From: Phyto melanocephala | Lineage: Eukaryota > Arthropoda > Insecta > Diptera > Rhinophoridae | Direction: 5' to 3' | Length of the DNA stretch: 64,000 nt | Assembly: GCA_941918925.1 (NCBI GenBank) | Contig: OW799233.1 | Span: 48,383,341-48,447,340 of the forward strand | Shown here: one piece after another, positions 1 through 12,173 of the stretch | How positions within the stretch are numbered: position 1 is the stretch's first letter | How the letters are laid out: the number at the start of each line of letters is the position of its first letter | Made by a program: the position numbers and the translations under genes | The notes under the pieces: generated by a model | Database searches by the model: none | What the model was told of the DNA's origin: nothing | Seen by the model: the letters and a program-made list of their open reading frames with translations, nothing else

Positions 1-498
1 TTATTGCAATATTTTTTTTTGTATATTTAATTTGGAACGTGTTTCTTTGTTGTTGTTGTGATATTAAAAACTAATTTCTAAGTTTGTTTCTTTAGTTTTT
101 AATGTTTGTTACGCATATCTAGTATGAGCAAAGGTTTTTTTCTTTTAGCAAATGGTGGAGGTTTAATCCATGCGACAACGGACAGCAATTAACTGTTAAG
201 ATATCTTAAGCGGCAAGTGCCATTATAAATTTGTTGTTGTATTTGGTTTGACTATTTTTTGTTAATAAACTAACTAACTTATATGTCGCTGAATATATTG
301 TATGCAGTATATACTCTTCAATCTCCGTTAAGCATTTAATATTTCAATGGAATAATTTTACAATATTTTAATATAAAAAAAAAACATTGTTTGAAAATTG
401 TATAAAATTTTTTTTGGATAAAAAATGATGCGTTTTTGTTGCTCTATTTTCTGAAAATAAAAATTTAATGTTGATTTTTTTATTTCCACTTAGTTTAA
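1..498. other. AT-rich DNA, no gene seen
   Basis: Homopolymer-rich, AT-rich sequence. I see no coding potential and no recognisable repeat end before the Helitron start at 499. Confidence 0.5.
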
Positions 499-1001
499 TC
501 TATATATATAAAAATCAATCTGTGTTTGTATGTTTGTTTGTGCTTTATAGACGGTTAAACGGCTGGACCGATTTCCTTGAAATTTTCACAGAATCTTTCT
601 GTATGTCTGGAAGGCACTATAGGCTATCCTTTGGCTTGAAATTGTAAGTGGGCGGGGTGCCACGCTCTATTAAATAATAAGTATTAAATATTATATATCA
701 CGAAAGTTAATACAGCTAGAGTCTTCAAATTAAGTACGGTAAACTTTGACATCCACACGAACATTTGGATAAAATATGGGCGGACTTTCTATAGTATGCG
801 TCGCCACATGAATTAAATACTAAATTTCGTATATTTGGAAAACGATATCGATTAGAGTACTAAAATTTTGCAAGAGCAACTTTGACACCCAAATAAACAT
901 TTCTGGAAAAAATGGGTACATTAGAAATAGTGGGCGTGGCACCTGCCATATGAATTAAATACTAAAATTTAGGGTGGCGAAGCACACCGGGTATTAGCTA
1001 G
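499..1001 (+). mobile_element. Non-autonomous Helitron, family B
   Basis: Starts TCTATATATATAAAAATC after an A and ends CTAG before a T, the A^T insertion hallmark of Helitrons. Just upstream of CTAG is a short GC-rich stem (GGTG ... CACC), the usual 3' terminal hairpin. No Rep/helicase coding is present. The body contains degenerate repeats with a GTGGGCGTGGC motif. A second copy at 20328-21136 shares both ends and carries more internal repeat units. Family assignment rests on termini and on remembered insect Helitron ends. Confidence 0.72.
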
Positions 1002-2597
1002 TGTTAAATATAAATCATTAAAATTTACTGAATTTTTAAAAAATTTTTAAGAATTTCGTAATATATCCAAACAGTTATTTTTAATATATTATGCTTTTCA
1101 GTTGTTGCACTAACATATTAATTGTAATGATTTGATTGTGGAACTTTTAGTTCACAGCTAATTTATGTAATTTCTATTTTCAGTACTTCACAAGCAAGTA
1201 ATTTTTATATGTAACATTTTAAAATAAAAAAAAAACATTTTTTCTTCAAAACATAATAACAGTAAGTATTCCTTAAATCTTAAAAAAATAAACAAATTAA
1301 TATCACGCTTAAGTGATTGAATGCATAGCAGACTATCAATAATAATAGTTTTGTCGATGGACTGGCTATAAGTGGCTCTAGGCTACAAGACTTGAATTTA
1401 CCACAAAGCTTGTAAGCTAAAAGCAAACAAAAATCAGACTGACAGTCAGCTCACAAATTATTTTATTTCAGTTTTGTTTTATTTTAATTTTGATAATAAA
1501 TAAAAGCCAATACTTTAAACTATATTACAACTAAACTAAACTATATACAATATGAATTTGTTATAATTTTACATTTATGCTTAAATCAAAGACTTAATCA
1601 ACTCTCAGTTTGTTTATGAAAATTAACTGCGTAAATTATTCTTAAACTTATGTGTTCTATTTTATACTACTTCTAATCACTATATTTCAGAGTTGACTTA
1701 GAAAAATAAGAAAACAAAACATAAACTAATCATCGCTCGAAAAGTATTTATCTATAGCTTTGCTAGTGTCTGTGTTTACAATAAAAAAAATCAGTAAATC
1801 CTAGCAAAAACATAGAATACACAAAAAAACGAAAAAACAGTGCTTCTAAATAATGACAAAAATTTTAAAAATAATATACATTGTGTATGTATGCTGTTTC
1901 ATTGGGACTAAAACGTTTTTTAAGCTTTTCAATATTTTTAACAAAACGCAAGTTTTTCTTTCTGTACAAATTTTTCTTTACTTTAGGTCTCATATCAAAA
2001 CATTTAAAGTTGTGTTTCATGCTATATTTCAGTATTATTGTTCTATTTCAGTTTTAATATTTTATTTCTTTTTTCCGAATTAAGCTTTATTTTATTCCAA
2101 CATTTTTCTATTTCAGATTTGTTCTATTCTTAAATATTTTTATCGTAAAATAAAACACATATTTTTGTAAGTATGTAATTTACAATGAGAGCGTAAAATA
2201 CACACACTATTTGATATCTAATGAGATTGCTTGTAAATCGTTTTGTTTTGCTTGCGCAGCTCTTTAGTTTATGCTTATCAAATTTTTAAAGCATAGATAT
2301 TGAAAATAAGGAATGATTTAACGAATTAGCTAAAAGCTACCAAAAGAAAGAGTAGCATCTATCTCTTTGATCTATAGAAGTTTTTAACTTCAACGGCAAT
2401 ATTTTCTAAATCAAATTCAAATTTGTTGGTTTTAAAATTTGTTGTAAATTTGTATTTCCGATGTTAAAACCACCAAGTTTGGTATACTGCAAGAAAAGGT
2501 GACGTTGATGTTGCCTTTAATTGACTTTGATTTTATCCTTGTTGTTTTAAGTGTTGTGTTTAAACAAAAATTATGAAAAAAGAATTGGAGTAAAAAA
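1002..2597. other. AT-rich DNA, no gene seen
   Basis: Low-complexity AT-rich sequence. The longest open frame (1853-2083, 76 codons) is phenylalanine/isoleucine-rich and typical of chance ORFs in AT-rich DNA. No repeat end recognised. Confidence 0.4.
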
Positions 2598-3423
2598 TCT
2601 ATATTTATAAAAGTGAAACTCTGTGTGTGTGTGTGTATGTGTTAGCTATAGACTCCGAAACTGTAAAACCGATCGGACTCAAACTTTGGAAAGTTATTGT
2701 ACTTATACCAGGAAGTGTTTATGGGTGGAAAAAAGTGGGCCGGGCCACGCCCATAAAAATTAATTATCATTTTTAGCTACTTGCACTTGACGGATTTTTC
2801 TGAAATTTTGCACACATATTGAGCTGTCATGACTTGATAATTTCTTGATCAGAAAAGTGGGCAGGGCCACGCCCATAAAAAAAGTTATAACTTTGAGGTA
2901 CTTGCTCTGAACCGATTTTTGTTAAACTTTACACACATATTGAATTGTCATGACTTTACAATTTCTTGATTAGAAAAGTGGGCGGGGCCGCGCCCATAAA
3001 AAAGTTATAATTTTGAGGTACTTGCTCTGAACCGATTTTTGTTAAACTTTGCACACATATTGAATTGTCATGACTTTACAATTTCTTGATTAGAAAAGTG
3101 GGCGGGGCCACGCCCATAAAAAATTAGTTATCATTTTCAGCTACTTGCACTTGACCGATTTTTCTAAAACTTTGCACACACATATTAAGCTGTCATGACT
3201 ATATAATTTCGTGATTAAGGTACTTTCACTGGACCGATTTTTCTGAAACTTTGCACACTTATTGAGCTGTCATGACTGTACAGTTTCGTAATTAGAAAAG
3301 TGGGCAGTGCCACGCTCATAAAAAAAGTTATAATTTTTAGCCTTGCACTTGATATTCGATTAAAATTCAGAATGCGATTAAAATTCATGAAGGGGCGTAG
3401 CAACGCGCGCCGGGATTGGCTAG
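2598..3423 (+). mobile_element. Non-autonomous Helitron, family A
   Basis: Begins TCTATATTTATAAAAGTG after A and ends CTAG before T. A GC-rich hairpin (GGCG ... CGCC around 3394-3412) precedes the end. Near the 5' end is a (GT)n tract. The body is built of about 100-140-bp tandem units containing ACCGATTTTT, TTTGCACACATAT and GTGGGCGGGGCCACGCCCAT. No protein coding. Other copies lie at 11802-12173, 22171-23034 and, inverted, 25609-26217. Confidence 0.75.
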
Positions 3424-4334
3424 TATAAAAGTAAGGTTGTCTCAATTTTGACGGCGATGTTGGTGACGCCAAATAGAATATGGGTGATTTACTTTATGGA
3501 TGTTCCGGTACACAAGTTTTTAGTGTCTACTTTACCAGTCTGGAGGATGCTGGTTCGATTCCGTCAAAAACTCTGAGCTGGTAGATTACAATGCTTGAGA
3601 TCAATCAAGATTTAATACACGAAGTATTTGTTTGGTAGCGAAAATTGGTCATTAATAAACAATTTTTTATAAAAAAACAAAAAAGCGTTCAATTTATAAA
3701 TTAAAAGATCAAGAAATTTAGACGATATATGATGAAAATAATTCTGTAAAAATTTCAATTTAAAGTGTAGGTTATCGATTTTCTAAATGTTGTCACAGTT
3801 AAACCATATAATTATCGGTTATATCCTTAAAACTGTTTTTGTTAAAAAGTAATAAAATTCTCTTATAACTTAATTAGACATAAGTAAAAAACCACTAGTA
3901 ATTCTATTTATATAGCCTTCACATGAGAGTGTAAAGGTGTATATAAAGCTTGTCATTCCTTGTTTTTAAAATAATAATTTAATAATTCCAATATTTTGCT
4001 AACTCATTGGGTAGCTCTTCAAGGAAAAATTATATTATATTGAGTTAGTAGATAGTTTCTTATAAAAAAATATTTAAACGCAAGTTGGCGATAAAGAATA
4101 ACATTAATTTTAAGAAAGTTCAAAGAAATTTAATAATATTAATTGATATATTCATAATATCAATATTTATATATATTTACATATTTGTTTGGTTGTTGGG
4201 CTTACGATGGTGTACATATATGCATTTCACTGATGCTTAAGTTTGATCATCGGTAGGTCTTACGCAAATTTTTGAAAAAATTCCAAATGTTATAAGTTTT
4301 ATTTTTAAACTCTCAGTAACCAAATGGGAATTTA
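3424..4334. other. Spacer with a tRNA-like B box
   Basis: Mostly AT-rich. At 3552-3562 there is a perfect RNA polymerase III B-box match (GGTTCGATTCC), flanked by four of five pairing positions for a T-arm. I could not find a convincing A box or cloverleaf upstream, so this is at best a SINE head or tRNA relic. Confidence 0.25.
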
Positions 4335-6207
4335 ACAAGTAAGAGCACTATATTCGGCTGTGCCGAATCTTTTATACCCACCACCAATTTTGTGTACATT
4401 TAAAGGACAATATTTATTATTTTGTTAATCGCTATGGAAAAATCTCTTTATAATAAAATATGTATCACTTTCTTTGTAGAGGGTGGTTAAATTTTAAGGG
4501 CCCATGTTGAAGGTGAGCTACACCTAGTCTTTAAATTTGTTTTCTGCATTTCACTTGACATTTCTCAATCTCAAACTTACTCAATTTGATCCGTGGAAAG
4601 ATACGCAAATGAGCAATGCTTTAAAGTTATTCAGGTTTTTTATAAAAATGGGCGTTCAAATCAAAATGCATTTTGTGCAGTTCGTAATTCTTTTGATGAA
4701 CATAATCGTTCAAATTCGTCCACAATCGGGAGAATTGTACAAAATATTTAAATTTCTGCAAAACAGGTCTGTATAAAATGTTAGAAAATCTGTGAATGCC
4801 TTCTTAGTTCGTTGAATGGGTGCCACTGCTGGTTTTTGCGATAGTGTGGCAAAAGAGCAGTTAACCTCGCCTCATCATCATGCCCACAATTGAGCATCAA
4901 CATTGTCATTGAAAATTTGAACCATCAGAAAGAGGAGTGGCGCCAAGGTTGGGGGGGGCTATTTGGCCGATATTTTGTTAAATACATAATTGAACCATAC
5001 AAATATTATCATAACAAAAAGAAATAATAATAATATCCTAAATAATTTGTGTTTTATTTAAATTCAACATAAAATTTAACCACTCTTTATAACTGCGATA
5101 TGCTACTAAAATGCTTTTGTAAGTGTCTTTCAATGAAAGTGGGCGTTAAAGTAGGCGTGCCAATAAAGTTTCTGCTAATAAATACAACTTAGATATTTCA
5201 ATATAGTCCTTTATTTTTCCAAAAACTTTGTCAATAGAGAAATTACATGAAATTAAGATAAACCGTTATATGGGAGGTAGGCGTTAAAGTGGGCGTGTCA
5301 CCATGGCACAACAATTACATTGATTAGAAGAATATACGTAGCAAATTTGATCATCATACCTCTAATTTTGGCGGTCTTATGAGCTTTTAAATTTCATTAA
5401 CGGTTGATAACGTGCAAAGTGGGCGTTATAGTAGGCGTGTCAAAGTTGTTTTTGCTAATGAGTACAACTTAGGTGTTTCAATATAGTCCTTTATTATTCC
5501 AAAATCTTTATTAATAGAGAAATTCTATGAATTTTAGGTAAAACGTTATATGGGAGGTGGGCGTAAAAGTGGGCGTAAAAGTGGGCGTGGCACATTAATT
5601 TTCCGTCACAAAAAAGCGTCTCGCCAAAAAGCAAAGTGTGCAAAATTTCAGAGTCGTACATTCAATTTTGTTGCTTTTATGACGTTTTTGTTTTTAAATA
5701 TACCGAAAAATACACTGTGCGGTATAAATGTTCGTACATTTTGATCGATAACTCCTCTCCTAATGCATAGATTTAGATAATTTTCGGGGTAAAATATTGG
5801 TTTTGCTCAGGAAATATATATTCGAAGTTTCATGAGTCTACGTTAATGCGTTTGGACACAATTCCATTTTATTCGATGTTCGAAGGACACGGTTTTTTCG
5901 ACCTACTCTTGCTTTTCGAGCTATAACTCTGTTCCTAATATTCCGATTTAGCCCATTTTCAATACCAAACAAACCTTGTCTATAAGAAAGATTCTAGCAA
6001 AATTTGAGCCTCCTAGCTTTTTCGGTGCGACCTCTATCGTGCTTTCAACAGACGGACAGACGGACGGACATAGCTAGATCGTCATCAAATCAAACCCTGA
6101 CTCAGAATATATATACTTTATGGGGTCTAAAATGGATATTTCGATGTGTTACAAACGGAATGACAAAATGAATATACCCCCACAATTTTTTTGGTGGCGG
6201 GTATAAA
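4335..6207 (+). mobile_element. mini-me/DINE-1-like element, family C copy 1
   Basis: One end carries ACAAGTAAGAGCACTAT followed by a perfect hairpin ATTCGGC-TGT-GCCGAAT. The other end carries an imperfect hairpin, TGGTGGCGGGTATA with its partner. Inside are a short (GTCY)n tract near 6050, a conserved CCCATAAAGTATATA-type core, and about 290-bp tandem units with GTGGGCGT boxes. This combination matches the fly mini-me/DINE-1 class, thought to be Helentron-derived. A mariner-type element is nested at 4479-5087. No intact coding. Copies C2 and C3 are at 7686-8886 and 44029-46190. Confidence 0.6.
4479..5087 (+). mobile_element. Mariner-type element nested in family C copy 1
   Basis: Flanked by TA on both sides. 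Terminal inverted repeats are GAGGGTGGTTAAATTTTAAG and its near complement ending AAATTTAACCACTCTT. Translation around 4608-4770 gives a broken helix-turn-helix segment (KNGRSNQNAF ... IGRIVQ) like the N-terminal part of mariner-family transposases. The rest is deleted, so it is non-autonomous. The unoccupied TA is visible in copy C2 (about 8741-8742), and the same insertion recurs in C3. Confidence 0.62.
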
Positions 6208-7685
6208 AATAAAACAAAAAACTATAAAAAATTTATACAAAAACCCAACCAACAATGCCCTAAATGTGTATTAATTGCAACCGAAAAATACATTATAAAT
6301 ATTTCCTCTATAATTTTCTCTTTTTTTATTACAAATATCATTAAGAAACTTAGTTAAGACGTCATCATTGAATTTAAGCTATTAACTTAGAAAAATGTGC
6401 CAAAAATATCACTGCTGATTATACATTTGTAAAAAGTTTTATTTAACAACCATTTGTTTGGTAGTGCTTTATTGTCAAAAGTAATTGAAAATTACTCAAT
6501 TTGTACTTTTTAACAGTTTGTGACAGCACAAAATATAGTTAAATTGATTTTACAAATAACTATGTTTTACAAAAGGGTAAACTGTTGTATTTATTTGTTT
6601 AACGTTTTTTCTTCTTCACACAATGTTGCTTTAAGTTTTTCTTTAAAATTATAGACTTTAAATCAGTGATAAATTTCTTGTGGTTAAAAATTTCACAAAA
6701 ACTTATAAATTGAGTTGTACTCTTTCTAAAACTTAATACAAAATAATAAAAACAAACATCTAATAAACGCAGGTAATGAAAACGAACTTAAACTTTAACT
6801 TTGTGCTTATATAGAGAAATCCAAACAAAGTAGGTTGGTGTTTTTACTTTGTTTATCGACCAAATGTCATTTAAGTGTCAAAGCCTTAAAGTGACAATAC
6901 CGGCAATTTGTGCCAATAGACAAGTATACTTGTAAATACTTAAAAGTAACAATTCAAACAAAACAAACAAACTGCTAAATGCATTTGTGTTTTTTTTTTT
7001 TGGCTGCTGAAAGTGAAAATAGGAAGTTATATGTATGTAAACACACAATATTACCAACCATCACCATCACAGTAGCAACATGAATAAACACCCCGCAAAG
7101 AAAAACCGCTTGCACTTCTGTTTAACCACCTCTTACCGCAGGCGAGCATTTGTTAAGTAGCATACAAATTGTACTTGCATACATTTCCACAACTGCAAGC
7201 GCACCATTAGCAGTCAGCCATAACACATAAATACACATATTTATGTATGCGAAATAATGAAATTGGCCACAAGCAATAAGTGGTAACTGAATAAAATAGT
7301 GATGTTGAAGATAGGCCATAATTTACCCTACATTGTAGTGTTTGAGTGCAAACAATTATTTCTAATTTATAAATTAAATATAAACGAGGGGTGGGAAAAT
7401 ATGGTAAAATTTTCATTATAATTGTATCGACAACTTCTCAAATCAATTTGATGTCAAGTACGCCAAAATATTACACCATAAAATTACATATTTTGTTCAC
7501 AACTGTAATCGCCATTCATAATAATATTGTAAACGTTGGCTTATTTCTTTTAAATTATGCGAAATTCTTTTAATTGCAAATAATAATCGGCACTCTTGAA
7601 ATTCACGTTATAAAAGTTTATTTATTTGAACGTTCCCGAATATTACAATAGCTAATTTAATACTAGCAGAACCCGGACCGTTCTC
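6208..7685. other. AT-rich DNA, no gene seen
   Basis: No coding signature, no tandem repeat of note and no clear element ends. ORFs of 60-69 codons around 7122-7573 overlap on both strands and look like chance frames. Confidence 0.4.
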
Positions 7686-8886
7686 TTTTATACCCGCCAC
7701 CAAAAAAATGGTGGGGGTATATTTATTTTGTCATTCCGTTTGTAACACATCGAAATATCCTTTTTATACCCCATAAAGTGTATATTTTCTGAATCGGGGT
7801 TTCATTTTATGACAATATAGGTATGTCCGTCCGCCTGTCCGTCTGTTATATTTCTTATACACAAGATTTGCTTGGTATTGAAAATGGGCAAAATCGGAAT
7901 ATTAGGAAGAGAGTTATAGCTCATAATGCAAGAGTGGGTAAAAAAGCCATGTCCTTCCACCATCGAATAAAATGCAATTGTGTCCAAATGCAACAACGTA
8001 GAGCCATGGAATGTATATTTTCTGAGTAAAAAAAATATTTTTTCCTGAAAATTGCTTAAACCTATGCATTAGAAAAGAAGTTATAGATCAAAATCTACGA
8101 AAATTTATACCGCCTAGTGTATTTTTCGGTATATTCAAAATTTAAAACGTAATAAAATTGACAAAATTAGATGTACGATTCTGAAATTTTGCAAAAATTG
8201 CTTTTTGGTCAAAGGCTTTGTACTAACGGAAAATACATGTGACACGCTCACTTTTACGCCCACCTCCCATATAACGCTTTATCTCAAATTCATATAATTT
8301 CTCTGTAAATAAAGATTTTGGAAGGACGAAGGACTCTATATTGAAATATCTGAGTTAAGTTTATTTGCAGAAACTATTTAAACACGCCTTCTATAACGCC
8401 CACTTTTCACGTAATCTGCTGTTAATGAAAATTCAAAGCTCATAAAACTAACTAAATTAAAGGTATGTTGATGAAGTTTGCTACATATAGCTTCATTCAA
8501 TGTCACTGTTATGTCAGAAAATTTAGGTGTCACGCCCATTTTAATGCCTACCTCCCATATAACGCTTTATCTTAAGTTCATATAATTTCTCTATGGACAA
8601 AGTTGCGAAAGAATAAAGGACTATATTGAAATATCTAAGTTGTATTTATTAGCAGAAACTTTATCGACACGCCTACTTTAACGCCCACTTTCATTGAAAG
8701 ACTAAATTTACGAAAACATTTTACTAGCATATCGCAGTTATACAAAGAAAGTGATACATATTTTAGTATAAAGAGATTATTCTATAGCGATTAAAGTTAA
8801 TACCAAAATAATAAATTATGTGCTATAAAAGTACATCAAGTTGGTGGTGGGTATCAAAATATCGGCACAGCCGAATATAGTGCTAG
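7686..8886 (-). mobile_element. mini-me/DINE-1-like element, family C copy 2
   Basis: Inverted relative to copy 1. Starts TATACCCGCCACCAAAAAAA with its hairpin partner, then the CCATAAAGTGTATATTTTC core and GTCCGTCCGCCTGTCCGTCT. It ends with the TCGGCACAGCCGA hairpin and GAATATAGTGCTA, where the distal end is truncated. It lacks the nested mariner-type element: the homologous junction reads CAGTTATACAAAGAAAGTG, an empty TA site. ORFs on both strands here come from repeat sequence. Confidence 0.58.
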
Positions 8887-8934
8887 ATTTTCGAAATTAG
8901 TGACAATGATGCGAGGTGAGATTTAAAATATTAT

Positions 8935-9290
8935 GGGCGACCAAAAAGATACATTTTCTTTTTTTAATGGTACTTTTTTATTTTCAACGTTTTTTTAGCT
9001 AGAATTGTGAAATAAGGGAATATTGATTCCAGCTGAGGCTAAAAATGTTAAGGGCGACCAAAAAGATACTTTTTCGCATTTTTATAGTACTTTTTGTATT
9101 TTCTACGTTTATGAAGCGAGAATTTCAAGATTACCGACGATTGACACAAGGTAATACTAAAAACGTTATAGGCGACCAAAAAAGTACTTTTTTCAATTTT
9201 TTATGGTACTTTTTGTACATTCTGCATTTGTGAAGCTAGAATTGTAAAATTGAGACTACGGGCGACTAAAAAGGTACTTTATTTTTCTAA
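8935..9290. repeat. Tandem repeat of about 117 bp
   Basis: Four degenerate units each begin near GGCGACCAAAAAG (8935, 9052, 9171, and a variant at 9260). Each continues with a TTTTT tract, GGTACTTTTT or a variant, and a TTCAACGTTT/TTCTACGTTT stretch. Spacings are about 117, 119 and 90 bp. The open frame at 9045-9233 runs through these units and is not a gene. Confidence 0.6.
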
Positions 9291-11801
9291 GTAAAATGAA
9301 TGAGAAAAACAAGTTTTCATATATTTAAGGAAACAAAATTTAGTAATTTAAAAAAAAAAAGAAAGAACTGCGCTATCGAAGTAGCGGCGAATTTGCTTGA
9401 ACAAAGGGTAGCCTAACAAACATCCAAACATAATGTTGTTTAACAGTAAGTGTACGTAAGTGAAAATGCTCTATAAAATGCGTTGTTAAGTTATGTAACG
9501 CTATATTTTCACTTACATCAAATTGTCAGCTGACTAGCTGTTCTTTATGGTTGTCAACACTTTACTGAACAAATGGCGGCGAGTTCAAATATTTCTATAG
9601 TTCTTTCAGGATATAGTTAACAAGGTACATGCATCGTCAAAATCGATTTAAAAATAATTTTTTTTTTCTATAGCGTTTGACTTAAATGATCAGCTGATCA
9701 GTTAGATACAAGTTATTGAGATTCAAAATCACATTTATTTTATGTGTTTATTAGAAATCCTGCCATAATATTTGTGTAGGGTGCAAAAAAACAAGCGTAA
9801 AACCGAAAAAAAAGTTGTTGTAAGTTACATACATATGTGTTATTTTAAACTATTTTTTTTGCAACATTTCATTCATATATTTCGTGCAAGTAGTTGTGTT
9901 TATTTAGACTTTTATGCTTGTAAGTACTTGCCGTAGTGCATATAATTTATGAGTCTATTTGTTTTACATAGTAAATAAATAAAAACATATGTACATACAT
10001 TCATGTGCGTACGTACATATGCATGTATTTATGTACGTATTTAAAATGTTGCATGAAATAAAAGATTCATTTGGTGTTGATTTGCCTGAATTTCTAAACG
10101 GCTGGATGGCTAACTGGTGTAACTTTTAAGCAGATCTTGTTACGGGAGTTTTCTTACGTTTTATTTTTGACTACGAGTACGAAATATTTGTCTAATGGCC
10201 TAAACTGGTCATTGTAAATGTGTTTGGTTTGTTTTGTGTACATTCGATAGTGAGTAGTTCCATGTTATTTCTTGCCAACATTAATCAACACATATTGATC
10301 ACTAAGTGAATAAATCTTGTCATTATTAAGTAATTTTTTGTTTGTTTTATTTAATAATAATATGACAATGTTTGTTTTCATATTTTTTATGAATATAATG
10401 AAAACAAATATTAATAAACAAGTTGTTATGTGTTCAAACTCTGATAATTTTATTGAGAAAAAGCCGCTAATTAACTAAGGATTGTTGCTGCTGCATATTT
10501 CGTGCAATTTTTGTAAATGTCTATATACATATAAATTATTATTAAGTATTATTATGTACTCCATTTCTTATTTGTGGATTTATTTTAAATGTATCCCCAA
10601 TTTCTGTTTATATAGTGATACATATCAGTGTTTATATTTTTTATTGCGTTGAATTCTTGAATAAACACGAACCAGTGGCTGAATGACAGATCTATAAAGA
10701 AATTACTCGTTTTTGAATAAAATTTCAAATCATTCAGATTCAGGTAAATCAAACTAAATCTGTAAACCGTATGATAGTTTAATCTTCTCTGAAAAAAAAT
10801 CTTATAGAAAAATATCTCTAGTCACAACAATTTCAATTACACTATAAGTGAAGCCTAATTAACTTGCAAAGCAAGAACTTTAATGTTAATTTTTCTAACA
10901 AACAGTAATGTTTTAGAGAAAATTCACTTGTAATTTAAAAAAAAAATAAATTTACATCTTGTAGCTGCTTAGAGGGAATGATTTGTTTAAAATCTGCGAG
11001 AATCGGGACCGCATAAAAATTATTTTGGTATACAGAGTAATGGGTACTACAATCACACATTACAATTACATTTCAATATGATATTGATACAGATTTAGTT
11101 TGATTTACTGGCAATTATCAGCATTGCGACCCTTGTTTAACACAAGGCCCATACGCGTTACCGATTTATGGTTCTAGAACATAGTGGTATTATCGTTAAA
11201 GAAGTTTATAGAATATTGTAGATCAGACCCATGATGGTGGTGCTAATAAAAATAGTTGAACAGGCGCAGCTGTTAAAGCAGTAGTACAACAGAGTTAGTT
11301 GTGTGTATATAGTAGAATTTCCCTTAACGGTGACTTCTCATAAGAGAACACCTCATTTAGATGGACATTAAGAAAAGCAATGCAGTCGCTTTTGCTCGAA
11401 CGGACACGCCCTTTAGATGGACATTAAGAAATGCACCCGCTTGACAAAAAAATTTTAATTTTCGTAAGGCAGGGCTAATATTTTACAGCTAGAAATGTCT
11501 GACAGCATTTGATATTGATTTTGAGCCTGAGAATAATTTGCAATTAAACCTACTTACCGTAATAAAGAAAAAATATATTGCAGGGGTCAGTGAGCAAAGC
11601 CTAAACGATTTTTTATCAGATCGATGATGATTTACCAATTAAGAGATCACCTTTCGATTGACGCATCCTATTACAAGAACACATTTCTGAAGTTCAAGGA
11701 ATTTATGATGACTCAATAGATGAGACGGAACCTTCAGATCTTCAGATGCAAGAATAATAAAAAACAAAAATAAGATTTTAAGTTGTCCATCAAACCATCT
11801 A
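9291..11801. other. AT-rich DNA with a small inverted repeat
   Basis: No gene recognised. A 12-bp perfect inverted repeat lies at 9456-9467 and 9505-9516. TTTAGATGGACATTAAGAAA occurs twice about 56 bp apart (near 11357 and 11412). The segment around 11480-11760 may be a decayed transposase, but I could not identify it. Confidence 0.35.
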
Positions 11802-12173
11802 TCTATATAAAAGTGAAACTCTGTGTGTGTGTTAGCTATAGACTCCGAAACTGTAAAACCGATCGGACTTAAACATTGGCAAGTTGTTGTACACATTCCA
11901 GGCTGTGTTTATGGGTGGTAAAAAGTGGGCGGGGCTACGCCCATAAAAAAATAGTTATCATTTTTATCTATTTGAACTTCACCGATTTTTCTGAAACTTT
12001 GCACACATATTGAGCTGTCTTGACTATACAGTTTCGTCATTATAAAAGTGGGCAGTGCCACGCCCATTAAAAAAAGTTATAATTTTTAGCTGTTTGCACT
12101 TGATATTAAATAAAAATTCAGAATGCATTTGTATTCATTAAGGGGCGTAGCAACGCGCCCCGGGCTTTTCTAG
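11802..12173 (+). mobile_element. Short Helitron, family A
   Basis: Starts TCTATATAAAAGTGAAACTC and ends CTAG before T, after a GC-rich hairpin region (GGCGTAGCAACGCGCCCC). At about 372 bp it holds only about two internal units, against about six in the 22171 copy, so copy number of the internal unit varies. The exact 5' base is uncertain because TCTATC is duplicated there. Confidence 0.68.

Noticed and set aside
2598..3423. CRISPR-like array from regularly spaced repeats
   Set aside because: Repeats are 100-140-bp degenerate units within a Helitron in an insect-type genome; spacers are not unique and repeats are not short and exact.
3552..3562. Possible tRNA gene
   Set aside because: Perfect B box but no acceptor stem, anticodon arm or A box that I could fold.
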